A program made the translations under genes and the position numbers. From Nitrospirota bacterium (lineage in GTDB: Bacteria; Nitrospirota; Nitrospiria; Nitrospirales; UBA8639), in the NCBI GenBank assembly GCA_003233615.1, contig QIMB01000149.1, positions 1-12,980 of the forward strand: a DNA stretch of 12,980 nucleotides. Direction: 5' to 3'. Below the pieces are notes generated by a model. That model did not search any database, was not told the DNA's origin, and was given only the letters and a program-made list of their open reading frames with translations. Below are positions 1 through 7,997 of the stretch, piece by piece. Each line of letters begins with the position of its first letter. Position 1 is the first letter of the stretch.

Positions 1-3000
1 CTCCTCATTGCGCAATTTTTTGGCGCCTTTAATGATAATGCCTGGAAACTGATGATCGCCCTCCTAGCCATCAAACAGGTCGCCACCACAGACATTTCAG
101 GGCCAGAATTTGAATTGGCATCACAAACTCAAACCACTCAAGCCTTTGTAATCTTTACTTTTCCATTAATGATGGTCTCCGCCTTTGCTGGAGTCTTTTC
201 CGATCGTTTCAGTAAACGCACCGTCATTGTCATGATGAAAGCCCTTGAGGCCTTACTGATGAGCGCTGGCACGGCTGCCCTCTTTTTCAATCCTGAAGGT
301 GGCTTCTTGCCTCTTCTGGTCCTTGCAGGCATGGGAGCGCAAAGTGCGCTCTTTAGTCCCTCAAAATATGGAATTCTGCCGGAGCTGTTACCTCACCACC
401 GTTTATCTTGGGGTAACGGGCAATTAGAGATGTGGACCTTCCTTGCCATTATTGGAGGGACTGCGTTAGCCGGACCCTTCCTGGACCTTTCGGGGGATAT
501 GCCCTGGATGGCCGGACTGGTGTTGATCATGTTCTCTGGAATTGGACTCTGGGCCTCCTTCCTGATCCCACCAGTGCCACAAGCGCGCACGGAGGGAGGT
601 ATTCGAGAAACCTGGCAGGCAGCAATCGACGCCCTCCGTGCGGATCGTATTCTGACCTTGGGAGTCCTAGGCTCCATCGCGTTTTGGACGTTGGCCAGCG
701 TGGTCGGACAAGACGTTCTCGTCTACGCCAAAGCTGTACTGCATTTATCAGATATGTATTCAGGGTTTCCCCTCGCAGCCTTCGGCGTGGGAGTAGGCAT
801 CGGCTCACTCCTTGTCGGGAAACTCTCCGCCACGAAAGTCGAATTGGGCTATCTCCCCTTTGGAGGTATCGGAATCACCTTCAGCCTCATGGCCTTAGGC
901 CTATTGAAGCCCGAGCTAAACGGCACACTTGTGGGAATGGCGTGCCTTGGTCTTTCAAGCGGGTTTGTCGTGGTGCCTCTCAATGCACTGATTCAATGGC
1001 GAGCGCCATCTGATCGCCGGGGAGCCGTCATTGCCTTCTCGAATACGTTGGTATTCGGAGGAGTGCTATTGGGATCTCTGGGGTGTGGATTGTTCGCAAC
1101 CATTGGTTTGAGTGCCAGCACCATCTTCCTCGTATCCGGGATAGGAAGCGCCCTGCTCACGTTCTGGGCCATGTACAAACTTCCTGAAACATTCATCCGT
1201 CTCGTGTTGGTCCTGTTCACTCACAGCATTTATCGACTCACCATTCTTGGAAGAGAACACATCCCTCAAGAAGGAGGCGCGCTGTTAATCCCAAATCATG
1301 TGTCCTTCATTGACGGATTCTTTCTCTTAGCCACCACAGATCGGCCAATTCGATTTCTTGTGGATCAAATCTATTACGACAATATATTCCTTCATCCGTT
1401 TGCTAAAATCATGGGGGCCATTCCGATTTCGTCCAATGGATCGCCAAAAGAAATCTTGTATGCCCTACGAGAAGCAGGACGCCGGCTTGATGACGGAGAA
1501 TTAGTCTGCATATTTCCCGAAGGCCAAATCACGCGCACGGGGAATCTTTTACCCTTTCGTGCTGGCTTTACTCGCATTGTCAAAGGTCGGGATATTCCCA
1601 TTATTCCAATCAATCTTGATCGGGTGTGGGGCAGCATCTTTAGTTTTATTGGTGGAAAATTTTTAGCCAAATGGCCGACCCGTATTCCCTATCCCATCAC
1701 CCTTTCTCTTGGTGCACCCCTTCCATCGACAACAACCGCTGACAATGTACGTCAAGCCATTCAAGATTTGGGTGAAACGGCCTGGGCCATGCGGAAAACC
1801 AGCAGCCGACCGCTACACCATAGTTTTGTCTCATCCATGCGTACACACCCCTTCCGCTTTGTATTTGGCGATGCCACGAAACCTCATGTGTCCTGTTTCC
1901 AAGCGCTTACAGGAGCCATCGCGTTAGCAAGAGCCTTACGAGCACCTTGGGACGGACAACATACAGTTGGGCTACTCCTACCACCCAGCGTAGGTGGCGC
2001 GCTGGCGAATATTGCTGCCACACTTTCCGGACGTACCACAGTCAATTTGAATTATACGGCTGGAGTCACAGGACTAGAGTCAGCCTCAAAGCAAGCTGGC
2101 TTGATGACTGTTTTGACCAATCGAGTCTTTTTAGAAAAAGCAAAAATCGAGCTACCAACCAACCTCATCCCCATTTGGATTGAGGATGTGCGAAAAACAA
2201 TTGACTCACGCGCACAAATCACCGCCTTGTTGCTTGCGCTGTTTGCCCCCATCCGGGTGCTTGAAAGGGCCTGTGGGGCTATTACGCACCCCACCATTGA
2301 AGATTTAGCCACCATTATTTTCAGTAGCGGTAGCACAGGAGATCCCAAAGGCGTGATGTTGAGTCATTTCAATTTAGATTCGAACGTGGAAGGTGTTGCG
2401 CAACTGCTGCACATAGATAAACATGACCGGGTGCTGGGCATTTTACCGTTTTTTCATTCTTTCGGATATTTAGCCACCTTGTGGTTTCCCAGCATTCACG
2501 GGGCTGGAGTTGTCTTTCATCCATCCCCGTTAGATGCCGGCAGAATCGGCGACCTTATTCATCGCCACACAATTACAGTGCTCATAACAACACCCACATT
2601 TTTACAACTCTATGTTCGTCGATGCACTCCGGAACAATTCGGCTCCCTTCGCATTGTCCTAACGGGTGCGGAAAAATTATCGGATCGACTTCTGACAGCT
2701 TTTGAAGAACGCTTTGGCATTCGCCCTATCGAAGGCTACGGAGTGACGGAATGTGCCCCGGTGATTGCTGTCAATTGTCCGGACTTTCGTGCAGCAGGGT
2801 TTTTTCAACCCGCTTCGCGACGGGGTACGGTCGGAAAGTCCCTTCCTGGTGTGTCACTTCGTATTGTTGATCCTGACACCTATGAGCCATTAGCCATGGG
2901 CACGGCAGGAATGCTGCTGGTGAAAGGTCCGAATGTCATGGAAGGGTATTTAGGTCGTGAAGATTTAACAGCACAAGCCATGCATGAAGAATGGTATATC

Positions 3001-3396
3001 ACTGGGGACATTGCCAAACTTGATGAAGACGGGTTTTTGACCATTACCGACCGCCTGTCACGATTTTCAAAAATCGGCGGAGAAATGGTTCCACATGGTC
3101 AGGTTGAGGAAGCCTTACACCAAGCCATTCAGGCTGAGGACAGGATGCTAGCCGTCACGGCTGTTCCTGACGAACGCAAAGGAGAACAACTCATCGTCCT
3201 ACACATGCTTGAAGAATCCATGATCCCAGATTTACTGGAGACGGTGACGGCCACTGACCTCCCGAATCTTTTTATTCCACGACGCGACAACTTCATGAAA
3301 GTCGAGCAACTGCCGGTCTTAGGAACGGGCAAGTTGGACTTACGTGCTCTCAAACGCATCGCACTTGAGCTGAAGGACCATGATCAACACCCCTGA
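1..3396 (+). CDS. aas: Fused lysophospholipid transporter / acyltransferase / acyl-ACP synthetase (LplT-PlsC-Aas type), 5' end missing
   Basis: The frame is open from base 1 and the first codons already read QFFGAFNDNAWK, the typical start of an LplT-like MFS protein, so the true start lies just upstream and the ATG at 52 is internal. Three modules follow (codons counted from base 1). Codons 1 to about 395 are a hydrophobic MFS region. About 400-600 is a PlsC acyltransferase with NHVSFID (H433, D438, the HX4D motif), FPEG at 505-508 and IPIIPINLD. About 625-1131 is an AMP-forming acyl-ACP synthetase with SSGSTGDPKG (from 775; K783), GYGVTE (E917), YITGD (D1003), DR (R1018) and a GTGK lysine (K1111). 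In E. coli LplT flips lysophospholipid inward and the separate Aas protein re-acylates it with an acyl-ACP it makes; here both are one inner-membrane polypeptide. Every catalytic motif checked is present. The function of the family is known; substrate use in this organism is inferred. Confidence 0.93.
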   Translation, partial: LLIAQFFGAFNDNAWKLMIALLAIKQVATTDISGPEFELASQTQTTQAFVIFTFPLMMVSAFAGVFSDRFSKRTVIVMMKALEALLMSAGTAALFFNPEGGFLPLLVLAGMGAQSALFSPSKYGILPELLPHHRLSWGNGQLEMWTFLAIIGGTALAGPFLDLSGDMPWMAGLVLIMFSGIGLWASFLIPPVPQARTEGGIRETWQAAIDALRADRILTLGVLGSIAFWTLASVVGQDVLVYAKAVLHLSDMYSGFPLAAFGVGVGIGSLLVGKLSATKVELGYLPFGGIGITFSLMALGLLKPELNGTLVGMACLGLSSGFVVVPLNALIQWRAPSDRRGAVIAFSNTLVFGGVLLGSLGCGLFATIGLSASTIFLVSGIGSALLTFWAMYKLPETFIRLVLVLFTHSIYRLTILGREHIPQEGGALLIPNHVSFIDGFFLLATTDRPIRFLVDQIYYDNIFLHPFAKIMGAIPISSNGSPKEILYALREAGRRLDDGELVCIFPEGQITRTGNLLPFRAGFTRIVKGRDIPIIPINLDRVWGSIFSFIGGKFLAKWPTRIPYPITLSLGAPLPSTTTADNVRQAIQDLGETAWAMRKTSSRPLHHSFVSSMRTHPFRFVFGDATKPHVSCFQALTGAIALARALRAPWDGQHTVGLLLPPSVGGALANIAATLSGRTTVNLNYTAGVTGLESASKQAGLMTVLTNRVFLEKAKIELPTNLIPIWIEDVRKTIDSRAQITALLLALFAPIRVLERACGAITHPTIEDLATIIFSSGSTGDPKGVMLSHFNLDSNVEGVAQLLHIDKHDRVLGILPFFHSFGYLATLWFPSIHGAGVVFHPSPLDAGRIGDLIHRHTITVLITTPTFLQLYVRRCTPEQFGSLRIVLTGAEKLSDRLLTAFEERFGIRPIEGYGVTECAPVIAVNCPDFRAAGFFQPASRRGTVGKSLPGVSLRIVDPDTYEPLAMGTAGMLLVKGPNVMEGYLGREDLTAQAMHEEWYITGDIAKLDEDGFLTITDRLSRFSKIGGEMVPHGQVEEALHQAIQAEDRMLAVTAVPDERKGEQLIVLHMLEESMIPDLLETVTATDLPNLFIPRRDNFMKVEQLPVLGTGKLDLRALKRIALELKDHDQHP

Positions 3397-4372
3397 ACAA
3401 TCCTTAATCGATTGTCATGTGCATCTGGCCGCCTTGCCGGAAGGCAACAATGGCTGCTTGATTTCCTCTTCTATGCTCAAGAGCCCTCTCTTCCGTTTCT
3501 TATTATGGAAACACCAGCTTTCCCCAACCGACCCGGGCGCGGCCAATCGAAAATACATCCAAGATTTGTTGGGGGAATTACGCGCATCACGCTATGTCCA
3601 ACAAGCCGTCCTGCTCGGAATGGATGGGGTGTACACCAACGAGGGCCGTATCAACCACCAAGCCACGGAATTCCTTATCAGCAATGACTATGTCCTTCAA
3701 CAAACAAAAGAATATCCCAACGAATTTTTACCTGGCGTGTCGATTAACCCACAACGGATTGATGCGATTGAAGAACTCCATCGTTGCGCAGAAGCCGGAG
3801 CCGTACTCGTCAAGGTTCTGCCTAATTCCCAGCAATTCGATCCAGGCCATTCCCGCTACAAAAATTTCTATCGAGAACTGGCTAAGTTGGGCCTCCCACT
3901 GCTCAGCCATGTGGGGTATGAGTTCAGCCTCATGGGAAAAGATCAATCCGTGGGTGACCCGAACAGACTTCGTACCGCCCTGGATGAAGGGGCGACCGTG
4001 ATTGCCGCCCATGCCTGTAGTTACGGACTCATGTTGTATGAAAAGTTTTACCCCACATTGTTAGAGTTTGTGAATCATTACCCAAACTTCTATGCGGATA
4101 TTTCCGCCCTCACGCTTCCTAATCGTCTTGGCATGTTGCTTAAACTCCGGCATCATCCTGAGATTTTTGATCGCTTGATTTTTGGCACAGATTATCCCCT
4201 TTCTGTCTTTCATCTACCCATGTGGAGCCTGGCCAAACTCTCTGCCATTCGCCACATGATGAATACCACCAACCGCTTCGACCGACAATACCTGGTCTGC
4301 CAAAACATGGGCCTAGGCTTCGGCTCACTTCACACCATCCTCAACGCCGGAAAAATCAGGAGTGAAGAATAA
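3380..4372 (+). CDS. Amidohydrolase family (amidohydro_2-like) TIM-barrel metal hydrolase
   Basis: This is a 330-residue protein with the metal ligands expected of the amidohydrolase superfamily: H13 and H15 in DCHVHL, a lysine K145 in VLVKVLP, H177 in LLSHVGYE, H211 in IAAHAC and D271 in IFGTDYP. Such proteins hydrolyse or decarboxylate small substrates; the substrate here cannot be read from sequence. There is no signal peptide, so it is probably cytoplasmic. The start at 3380 is the only ATG that keeps the HxH motif, and it overlaps the end of the upstream Aas-type gene by 17 bp. A purine-rich GAAGGA ends only 2 nt before the ATG, too close for a normal Shine-Dalgarno, so translation probably depends on coupling with the upstream gene. 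The overlap suggests a shared transcript and perhaps a role linked to lipid turnover, which is inference only. Confidence 0.85.
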   Translation: MINTPEQSLIDCHVHLAALPEGNNGCLISSSMLKSPLFRFLLWKHQLSPTDPGAANRKYIQDLLGELRASRYVQQAVLLGMDGVYTNEGRINHQATEFLISNDYVLQQTKEYPNEFLPGVSINPQRIDAIEELHRCAEAGAVLVKVLPNSQQFDPGHSRYKNFYRELAKLGLPLLSHVGYEFSLMGKDQSVGDPNRLRTALDEGATVIAAHACSYGLMLYEKFYPTLLEFVNHYPNFYADISALTLPNRLGMLLKLRHHPEIFDRLIFGTDYPLSVFHLPMWSLAKLSAIRHMMNTTNRFDRQYLVCQNMGLGFGSLHTILNAGKIRSEE

Positions 4373-4459
4373 GGAGCAAGAGACATACTTTTGGGCATTC
4401 CTCACTACTCCAATTTTTCGCCTAATCCCTCACACGGCTTGCATTCCTTCTTTATCCTA

Positions 4460-4486
4460 TAAAGATCTCCTTAAAACATCCGAAAC
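4460..4486 (+). promoter_or_regulatory. Candidate sigma-28 (FliA-type) promoter for the receiver/CheC operon
   Basis: TAAA at 4460-4463, a 15-nt spacer, then tCCGAaAc at 4479-4486. The flagellar sigma factor consensus is TAAA-N15-GCCGATAA; the spacing is exact and 5 of 8 bases of the -10 box match, including the CCGA core. It lies 107 nt before the first receiver gene, in the only sizeable gap (4373-4592) ahead of the chemotaxis-type genes. No convincing sigma-70 promoter was seen in the same gap. The match is suggestive only, since short motifs arise by chance. Confidence 0.35.
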
Positions 4487-4592
4487 ATAGCAATAGTATC
4501 TTGAGACTATCCCAGAGGAAAGATCTGGCGTCGTCTGTGGATGAACACATGAACATCCTTCAAACCTACTTACTCATCGGAGGGCCTATTAC

Positions 4593-4979
4593 ATGAGCCG
4601 TGTACTTATTACGGATGATTCATTACTTCAACGCAGAACTCTTTCTGCCATCGTCACCGATGCCGGCCATGAAGTGGATATAGCCTGTAATGGCCAAGAA
4701 GCGTTAGAGAAAATTCAAGCCCACGCTCCTGACTGTCTGCTCTTGGACATGCTCATGCCCATCATGGATGGGGTGCAAGTCCTCGAACAATTAGAATCTC
4801 AAGGTGTGACATTGCCGGTCATTGTCCTGACCGCCGATGTACAGGAATGGTTGAAAGACCGATGTCTCGAACTCGGTGTCACCACGTTCTTAAATAAACC
4901 CGTCAAACAAGAGCAATTGCGGCAAGCTCTAGAAAACATTTTCTCTGCCTCGGTACCGACGGAGGCTTCATGCTCATAA
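4593..4979 (+). CDS. CheY-like single-domain response regulator (first of three)
   Basis: A 128-residue protein that is a receiver domain and nothing else. The phosphorylation pocket is complete: acidic pair D8/D9 (ITDDS), phospho-acceptor D52 (LLLDMLMP), T80 (VLTAD) and K102 (LNKP). It has no output domain, so it should act by protein-protein contact, as CheY does, or as a phosphate sink. A strong GGAGGG at 4579-4584, 8 nt before the ATG, fixes the start. It heads a cassette of three such genes followed by a CheC-type phosphatase, with a possible sigma-28 promoter upstream. From about residue 31 to 107 it is almost the same as the next receiver, while the first 30 residues differ, which points to duplication and perhaps gene conversion. 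Its kinase is not in this window. Confidence 0.92.
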   Translation: MSRVLITDDSLLQRRTLSAIVTDAGHEVDIACNGQEALEKIQAHAPDCLLLDMLMPIMDGVQVLEQLESQGVTLPVIVLTADVQEWLKDRCLELGVTTFLNKPVKQEQLRQALENIFSASVPTEASCS

Positions 4980-5115
4980 CTCACGTACATTTCAACACAA
5001 GGCACGTACGGTTTTCACAACATTCTGCATTGCAACGAAATCACAGACCTTCAGGTAACTCGAAGGGTTGACCTTCATCTAACCACCTGACAACCAAGAA
5101 GGAGCATTCCCCTTC

Positions 5116-5481
5116 ATGATCCACATTCTCCTCATTGATGATTCGTCATTCCAACGCAGAATTCTATTGGGCATGCTCCAGAAACTTGGGCACAAAGTGG
5201 AGACAGCCTGTAATGGCCAAGACGCGTTGGAGAACATTCAAGCCCATCCTCCTGACTGTTTGCTCTTGGACATGCTTATGCCCACCATGAATGGGATGCA
5301 ACTCCTCGAACAGTTAGAATCTCGAGGCATGACATTACCGGTCATTGTTCTGACCGCCGATGTGCAGGAATCGATGAAAGACCGATGCCTTGAGCTCGGC
5401 GTCACCACGTTCTTAAATAAACCTGTCAAACAAGACCAATTGCGAAAAGCTTTAGACAGTATTTTCTCTGCTGCGGTATAA
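5116..5481 (+). CDS. CheY-like single-domain response regulator (second of three)
   Basis: A 121-residue stand-alone receiver with all pocket residues: D8/D9 (LIDDS), D52 (LLLDMLMP), T80 and K102. The ATG follows AAGGAG at 5099-5104 with an 11-nt spacer. It is a close paralogue of the gene at 4593: long stretches such as PVIVLTADVQE and LGVTTFLNKPVKQ are identical and the DNA is very similar, but the N-terminal helix differs, so the two may dock on different partners or bind them with different strength. The 136-bp gap before it holds a small hairpin (GAAGG at 5062-5066, CCTTC at 5072-5076) and no clear promoter, so it is probably read from the same transcript as the first receiver. Confidence 0.92.
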   Translation: MIHILLIDDSSFQRRILLGMLQKLGHKVETACNGQDALENIQAHPPDCLLLDMLMPTMNGMQLLEQLESRGMTLPVIVLTADVQESMKDRCLELGVTTFLNKPVKQDQLRKALDSIFSAAV

Positions 5482-5518
5482 CAAGCAAGCCCGCAATCAA
5501 TAAGGAGCAAACACCCTT

Positions 5519-5901
5519 ATGAGTCGAATTCTTATTACTGATGATTCCTCTTCCCAACGTATCATCTTATCAGTACTTCTCAAAAACTTAGGGCACGAAA
5601 TCAAAACGGCTGGCAATGATCAAGAAGCGCTGGAAAAATTGGCGCCAACCCGCCAGATTGTATGATCTTGGACAATCTGATGCCAGTCATGGATGGACTC
5701 CAGACACTTGAAGCCTTGCAAGCCCGAAACATTAGACTGCCCATCATTATGCTCACGGCTGATATACAGGAATGGCTGAAAATCCGATGTCTCGAGCTTG
5801 GTGCCACCATATGTTTGAACAAGCCAACCAAAGAAGCTGAATTGCAAGAAGCGTTAGAAAAAATCCTTACGCCACAATCTACGGAGATCCCATGCATATA
5901 A
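5519..5901 (+). pseudogene. Third CheY-like receiver, broken by a one-base frameshift
   Basis: Translation from the ATG at 5519 (TAAGGAG 7 nt before it) begins MSRILITDDSSSQR, closely matching the first receiver, but stops at TGA 5663-5665 after 48 residues. From about 5639 the homology continues in the -1 frame: ANPPDC, then MILDNLMPVMDG, the LTADIQEWLK stretch and LNKPTKE, ending at TAA 5899-5901. One extra A in the run at 5634-5638 (five A's, six needed) would give an intact 127-residue receiver with D8/D9, D52, T80 and K102 in register. So this is either a recent frameshift mutation, a base-calling error in a homopolymer, or less likely a -1 slip on the AAA lysine codon. The stop of the restored frame overlaps the next gene's start by 10 bp. 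The coding sequence on both sides of the lesion looks well preserved, so the break is recent or not real. Confidence 0.85.
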
Positions 5902-6512
5902 GTCCTGAACAACTGGAAACCTTACAAGAATTGTTGAACATCGGCGTGGGACGAGCTGCTGGATCTCTCAATCAATTGTTAGAAAAATCGATCCGATTGC
6001 ACATCCCCTCTCTGCAAATTGGGAAAATGGAGGAACTGTCTACAGAAATTCAGAAAATGCAGGATACTACAATGTCCTCTGTGCAATTACCCTTTCAAGG
6101 AACGTTTTCCGGATCCTCTTGCTTACTCTTCCCTACCGGAAGCGCAAACGCATTGGTTGTCGCCTTAAATGGAGAATCAGAAGATCCTGACACCATGGAT
6201 TCCTTGCGGGAAGCCACGCTCACCGAAATTGGAAACATTGTGCTCAACTGCATCATGGGCTCCTTAGCCAACGTCCTCAATCATCGAATCATCTATTCCG
6301 TGCCGTTTTATCAAGAAACCTCAATGAAGGGATTACTGCAGCCCACTCCGTCAGATTCTTCCGAAATTATTCTTTGGGCTCAAACGCAATTTACCATCGA
6401 TGATTACGATCTGGCCGGGGATATTATGCTCATGTTCAGCATTCCTGATTTGAGACTCCTGACTAACGCACTGAGCGAATACCTGCATCCAACCACGGTG
6501 GTTCATGCCTGA
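5892..6512 (+). CDS. cheC: CheC-type response-regulator phosphatase
   Basis: A 206-residue protein with two copies of the CheC/CheX/FliY signature. The first is E9-x3-E13-x2-N16-x22-P39 (QELLNIGVGRAAGSLN); the second is E112-x2-N115-x22-P138 (TEIGNIVLNCIMGSLAN). In this family the Glu and Asn of each motif remove phosphate from CheY-like receivers, and two motifs mean two potential active sites, as in CheC. Length fits CheC. No FliN-like C-terminal domain is visible, so it is not FliY. It directly follows three CheY-like genes and its ATG overlaps the end of the restored third receiver by 10 bp, so the obvious substrates are those receivers. No CheD is seen next to it. It probably acts in the cytoplasm. 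Confidence 0.87.
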   Translation: MHISPEQLETLQELLNIGVGRAAGSLNQLLEKSIRLHIPSLQIGKMEELSTEIQKMQDTTMSSVQLPFQGTFSGSSCLLFPTGSANALVVALNGESEDPDTMDSLREATLTEIGNIVLNCIMGSLANVLNHRIIYSVPFYQETSMKGLLQPTPSDSSEIILWAQTQFTIDDYDLAGDIMLMFSIPDLRLLTNALSEYLHPTTVVHA

Positions 6513-6708
6513 ACTTGACACGCCCCTAAACCGTACAACCCTTGATCATCTTCCCCAAAGCATGTTCATCGTTCGTCGAAATGGAACCATACTACTCATG
6601 GACACAGATTAGATGCCTATCAATGTAGAAATGGTGGAAACCGACACTGAGAAACTTGAGCAATGGCTTCAAGAACAAGACCAAACGACCGCAAAAGTGA
6701 GAAGGTAG
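6505..6708 (+). pseudogene. Small PAS-like sensor fragment with an in-frame TAG (probable remnant)
   Basis: An ATG at 6505 overlaps the end of cheC by 8 bp and opens a 35-residue frame whose TTLDHLPQSMFIVRRNGTIL stretch resembles the start of a PAS domain as found in sensor kinases. It stops at TAG 6610-6612. The same frame continues at once with ATG at 6613 for 31 more residues (VETDTEKLEQWLQEQDQTT, helical and acidic) to TAG 6706-6708. No kinase domain follows. The likely reading is the stump of a PAS sensor gene that belonged to this operon and lost most of its length. Two real mini-proteins, or a 67-residue protein with a nonsense mutation, are alternatives. The PAS resemblance rests on a short stretch and is moderate. 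Confidence 0.45.
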
Positions 6709-6733
6709 GAGAATTTTCCTTCGTGAGGCGGCA

Positions 6734-6794
6734 GACGTGAAACGTCAGTCGTCAAAGCAAAATGATAGTCTGTTTTACGCCTGACGTTTCACGT
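6734..6794. repeat. Inverted repeat in the convergent gap between cheC cassette and dapL
   Basis: Perfect 14-bp arms ACGTGAAACGTCAG (6735-6748) and CTGACGTTTCACGT (6781-6794) are separated by 32 nt. Each arm is itself a small palindrome (GACGT-GAA-ACGTC at 6734-6746; ACGT-TTC-ACGT at 6784-6794). It sits between two converging transcripts, where a bidirectional terminator would be expected, but neither side is followed by a clear T run and the loop is long. A dispersed REP-like element is an equally good reading. Confidence 0.6.
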
Positions 6795-6821
6795 TTTCAG
6801 CCTTACTTCTCCCTTGATCTC

Positions 6822-7997
6822 CTACCAGCTGATTTTTTGCATGCGGTCGACTGCTTCTGCCAATCGTTCTTTAGTCGTCGTCACCGTCATACGAATGTAG
6901 CCTTCTCCTGGATCACCAAATCCGTTACCAGGTGTCGTCACAATTCCCATTTTTTCAATGAGATGTGCGGTGAACGAGGCTGACGTAAACCCTTTTGGGA
7001 CTTCGATCCATACATAAAAGGCTGCGTCGGGAGGGTCCAATGCCAACCCAAGCTTTTGTAACCCGGCGACTAACACATCCCGACGTTCTTGATAAATTCC
7101 TCTCAGGTCGTTGGTGACGGAATCATCCAATTCCAATGCAGTAATGCCCGCTTCTTGAATCGCTTGAAAGACACCGGAATCGATATTCGTTTTGACCTTT
7201 CCCAATCCAGCAATAGCTTCTTGGCGTCCGACAGCAAAACCAATTCGCCAACCTGTCATGTTGAAGGTTTTCGAAAGGGAGTGGAATTCAATGCCCACTT
7301 CCATGGCGCCTTCCGCCTCCAAGAAACTGCACGGTCGCTTTCCATCGTAATAAATTTCCGAATAGGCCGCATCGTGACACACAATGATGTGATGCTCTTT
7401 TGCAAAATCGACGACCTTTTTAAAAAATTCCTTACTCGCGACAACCGATGTCGGATTGTTCGGAGAATTCAAAAACATCAATTTAGCTTTGCGTGCCACG
7501 TCTTTGGGAATGGCATCTAAGTCGGGTAAAAACCCATTGTCTTTAGTGAGGGGCATATAATGAGAAATTCCTCCGGCAAAACTCACGCCGACGGGATACA
7601 CAGGATACCCCGGGCTTGGGACTAACACGACATCTCCCGTATCGACAAAAGCCAGTGGCACATGGCCAATTCCCTCTTTCGACCCAATGAGCGTGAGTAT
7701 TTCCGTTTTGGGATCGGCTGACACACCGAAACGACGCTTGTACCACTGTGCTACGGCTGTCCGAAACGACAGCATGCCATCATATGATGGATATTGATGA
7801 TGCTTCGGATCACCGGCCGCCCGCTTCAACGATTCAATAATGGGCTCAGGAGTTGGCAAGTCCGGATCCCCAATACCCAAGTTAATGATATCCATGCCCC
7901 CCTCAATAGCTTTTCGCTTCATGGCATCGATGGCAGCAAACAAATACGGCGGTAAAGTGCGGATGCGCTCCGCATACTGAATGGGAAACCCAGCCAT
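6822..7997 (-). CDS. dapL: LL-diaminopimelate aminotransferase (DapL type)
   Basis: A 391-residue fold-type I PLP aminotransferase. The start at 7997 (MAGFPIQYAERIRTLPPYLF) is chosen because it matches the family N-terminus and has AAAGGAG about 10 nt upstream; a longer frame reaches 8102 but adds unlikely sequence. Key residues: the LGIGDPDLPTP loop (40-50), N181 in SPNNPT, D209 and Y212 in HDAAYSE, the PLP lysine K243 in SLSKTFNMTGWR, R251, and the carboxylate arginine R369 in YIRMT. The pattern QYPSYDGM, TLIGSKEGI and PGYPVYPVG is that of DapL, which converts tetrahydrodipicolinate directly to LL-diaminopimelate with glutamate as amino donor, for lysine and peptidoglycan synthesis. An aminotransferase of other specificity (alanine or aspartate type) cannot be fully excluded. 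It stands alone on the minus strand, convergent to the receiver cassette. Confidence 0.88.
   Translation of the reverse strand: MAGFPIQYAERIRTLPPYLFAAIDAMKRKAIEGGMDIINLGIGDPDLPTPEPIIESLKRAAGDPKHHQYPSYDGMLSFRTAVAQWYKRRFGVSADPKTEILTLIGSKEGIGHVPLAFVDTGDVVLVPSPGYPVYPVGVSFAGGISHYMPLTKDNGFLPDLDAIPKDVARKAKLMFLNSPNNPTSVVASKEFFKKVVDFAKEHHIIVCHDAAYSEIYYDGKRPCSFLEAEGAMEVGIEFHSLSKTFNMTGWRIGFAVGRQEAIAGLGKVKTNIDSGVFQAIQEAGITALELDDSVTNDLRGIYQERRDVLVAGLQKLGLALDPPDAAFYVWIEVPKGFTSASFTAHLIEKMGIVTTPGNGFGDPGEGYIRMTVTTTKERLAEAVDRMQKISW

Noticed and set aside
432..1013. Long alternative-frame ORFs inside the fused lipid-repair gene.
   Set aside because: They lie wholly inside a gene with strong domain evidence and have no recognisable motifs.
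5634..5665. Programmed -1 frameshifting as the main explanation for the third receiver.
   Set aside because: There is no X-XXY-YYZ heptamer in the right register and no clear stimulating stem was seen; a deletion or base-calling error in the A run is simpler.
6734..6794. Classical rho-independent terminator in the convergent gap.
   Set aside because: Loop of 32 nt and no T run directly after the stem on either strand; kept as an inverted repeat instead.
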